Notes under the pieces: generated by a model | The model's database searches: none | The model's input: only the letters and a program-made list of their open reading frames with translations | Told to the model about the DNA's origin: nothing | Assembly (NCBI GenBank): GCA_002449915.1 | Contig: DJXY01000148.1 | Coordinates: 1-16,043 of the forward strand | Direction of reading: 5' to 3' | DNA length: 16,043 bases | DNA from: Oribacterium sp. UBA6992 | Lineage (GTDB): Bacteria; Bacillota; Clostridia; Lachnospirales; Lachnospiraceae | Part shown: piece after piece, positions 14,410 to 16,043 of the stretch | Position numbering within the stretch: position 1 is the stretch's first letter | Layout of the letters: each line of letters begins with the position of its first letter | Translations under genes and position numbers: made by a program

Positions 14410-16043
14410 ATGAATATTTCAGAAAAACTGGCATCAGAGCTTTCCATCCGTGTCCCGCAGGCAGAGGCGGTAATCCGCCTGATTGATGAGGGCAATACCA
14501 TCCCCTTTATCGCCCGCTATCGTAAGGAGCTCACCGGAGGTCTGGAAGATGATGTGCTGCGACCGTTTGAGGAGCGGCTTACGTATCTTAGAAATCTGGA
14601 GGAACGCAAGGCAAGCATCCTCTCCTCCATTGAGGAACAGGGGAAACTCACAGAGGCTCTCCGTGCAGAAATTGATGCAGCGGATACTGCCGTTAAGCTG
14701 GAGGATCTGTACCGTCCATATAAGCCAAAGCGCCGCACGCGTGCCATGATGGCAAGAGAGCGCGGTCTGCAGGGACTCGCCGAATACCTTGGCAGTGACA
14801 AAACGTCGGTTCCGGTAGAGAAGGAAGCTGCAAAATATATAAATCCCGAGAAGGCTGTCCCGGATATCAAAACTGCAATCCAGGGTGCGGAAGATATCCT
14901 GGCTGAGGACATCTCCGACAACGCAGATTTTCGGGCATGGATCCGCCGGAAAACCTGGAATGAGGGCGTGCTGCTTTCGGCTGCCAGAACCAAGGACATT
15001 GCCGGAACCGTAACACCCTACAGTAATTATTATGACTACTCCGAACCGGTCCGTCAGATCCCCGGACACAGAACCCTTGCCATCAACCGCGGCGAGAAGG
15101 AAAAAATCCTCACGGTGAAGGTTGAGGCACCTGCGGAAGACTGCATTCGCTATCTGGAAAGCCACAGCCGGATCGGTAAGAATCCCATAACCGACTCCTA
15201 TCGCAGGGACGCGATCCAGGACTCCTACCAGAGACTGATTGCGCCCTCCATTGAGACCGACATCCGCAATGAGCTTACCACCCGGGCAGAGGATGGCGCC
15301 ATGCAGATCTTTGCTGCAAACCTCCGGGAGCTTCTGATGCAGCCCCCGATCGTAGGTAAAACCGTGCTTGGCTGGGATCCCGGATACCGTAATGGATGCA
15401 AAATCGCTGTAGTGGATCCGACCGGCAAGGTGCTGGATACCACGATCATTTATCCAACCAAGCCTGCAGGACGCGTGGAGGAAGCAATGCGCACCATCGG
15501 TAAGCTGATCGAGAAGGATCACGTTGACCTGATTGCTCTCGGCAATGGCACCGCCTCCAGAGAAAGCGAGCAGATCATCGCGGATTTCCTGAGCAGCAGG
15601 CATCTGCCGGTAAAATATGTCATCGTCAACGAAGCCGGTGCCTCCGTCTACTCTGCCAGCAAGCTTGGTGCAGAGGAATTTCCGGATTTTACCGTAGAGG
15701 AGCGTGGTGCCGTATCCATGGCGCGCCGTCTGCAGGATCCGCTCGCAGAGCTCGTAAAGATAGATCCGCAGGCGATCGGTGTCGGACAATATCAGCATGA
15801 CATGAACCAGACAAAGCTCTCTGCACAGCTCGGAAACGTCGTCGAGGATTGCGTCAATGCAGTGGGAGTGGATGTGAATACCGCGTCCGCCGTGCTGCTC
15901 GAGCACATCTCCGGAATCAATAAAACCATTGCAAAAAATATCGTAAGCTACCGGGAGGTAAATGGCTCCTTCCAGAGCCGTCGGCAGCTTCTTAATGTGC
16001 CAAAGCTCGGCCCTAAAGCCTTTGAGCAGTGCGCCGGCTTCCT
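14410..16043 (+). CDS. tex: Tex, S1-type RNA-binding transcription accessory protein (C-terminus outside window)
   Basis: Homologue of the Tex/Spt6-like nucleic-acid-binding protein linked to transcription and ribosome-associated functions. The first 544 codons are present. The N-terminal helical Tex domain opens MNISEKLASELSIRVPQAEAVIRLIDEG and contains the hallmark FIARYRKELTGGLED (33-47) and LEDLYRPYKPKRRTRA (about 97-112). A YqgF/RNase H-like domain begins near residue 319 (LGWDPGYRNGCKIAVVD), with IALGNGTASRESE and YVIVNEAGASVYSAS. After VGQYQHDMNQTKL a helix-hairpin-helix region starts near 495 (LEHISGINKTIAKNIVSYRE). The S1 domain lies past the edge. The ATG at 14410 has AAGGA (14396-14400) 9 bases upstream. 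Full proteins are about 710-780 residues, so some two thirds are seen. Confidence 0.97.
   Translation, partial: MNISEKLASELSIRVPQAEAVIRLIDEGNTIPFIARYRKELTGGLEDDVLRPFEERLTYLRNLEERKASILSSIEEQGKLTEALRAEIDAADTAVKLEDLYRPYKPKRRTRAMMARERGLQGLAEYLGSDKTSVPVEKEAAKYINPEKAVPDIKTAIQGAEDILAEDISDNADFRAWIRRKTWNEGVLLSAARTKDIAGTVTPYSNYYDYSEPVRQIPGHRTLAINRGEKEKILTVKVEAPAEDCIRYLESHSRIGKNPITDSYRRDAIQDSYQRLIAPSIETDIRNELTTRAEDGAMQIFAANLRELLMQPPIVGKTVLGWDPGYRNGCKIAVVDPTGKVLDTTIIYPTKPAGRVEEAMRTIGKLIEKDHVDLIALGNGTASRESEQIIADFLSSRHLPVKYVIVNEAGASVYSASKLGAEEFPDFTVEERGAVSMARRLQDPLAELVKIDPQAIGVGQYQHDMNQTKLSAQLGNVVEDCVNAVGVDVNTASAVLLEHISGINKTIAKNIVSYREVNGSFQSRRQLLNVPKLGPKAFEQCAGF

Noticed and set aside
14434..15906. A 490-codon open frame on the minus strand across tex
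   Set aside because: The plus strand clearly encodes Tex with all its motifs. The antisense frame is open because codons whose complements read as stops are rare in tex; its translation is Cys/His/Gly-rich with no recognised domain.

Overview
The window looks like a chromosomal segment of a low-to-mid-GC Firmicute, most likely a Lachnospiraceae-type Clostridium relative. The pointers are an AddAB (not RecBCD) recombination pair, strong AGGAGG-type ribosome binding sites, a Rex-type operator in front of an iron-dependent alcohol dehydrogenase, an orphan ECF transporter S component and a Tex protein. No phage, IS element, CRISPR array, tRNA or rRNA was seen, and the taxonomic call is an inference from gene content.

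Layout, left to right. Bases 1-590 (minus) hold the N-terminal part of an iron-containing alcohol dehydrogenase, with a good promoter and a near-consensus Rex palindrome at its start. A divergent gene at 877-1521 (plus) encodes a 214-residue protein I can only tentatively tie to the ThyX fold. A large minus-strand operon, addB then addA (8724 down to 1677), encodes the helicase-nuclease for double-strand break repair; the genes overlap by 47 bases, addB uses a TTG start, and a terminator follows addA. The manganese exporter mntP (8995-9573, plus) diverges from addB with its own promoter. It ends at a strong bidirectional terminator shared with metY (11064-9757, minus), an O-acetylhomoserine sulfhydrylase.

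The most interesting part is 11065-14334. Between metY and the next plus-strand genes is a divergent control region with an inverted repeat (11205-11240) that overlaps the -35 elements of promoters pointing both ways. Downstream on the plus strand come an undescribed 52-residue membrane-anchored ORF (11267-11425), an ECF transporter S component (11449-12030) and adenosine deaminase (12033-13019, only 2 bases after the S component). Convergent to these are two tandem paralogous P-loop kinases of the uridine-kinase type (13042-13647 and 13720-14334). Together they suggest a nucleoside salvage neighbourhood: import by the S component, deamination by Add, and possibly phosphorylation by the kinases. 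If so, the S component would carry a nucleoside or base, which is a testable prediction and not an established fact.

The right end (14410-16043, plus) is the first 544 codons of tex, cut by the window edge before its S1 domain.
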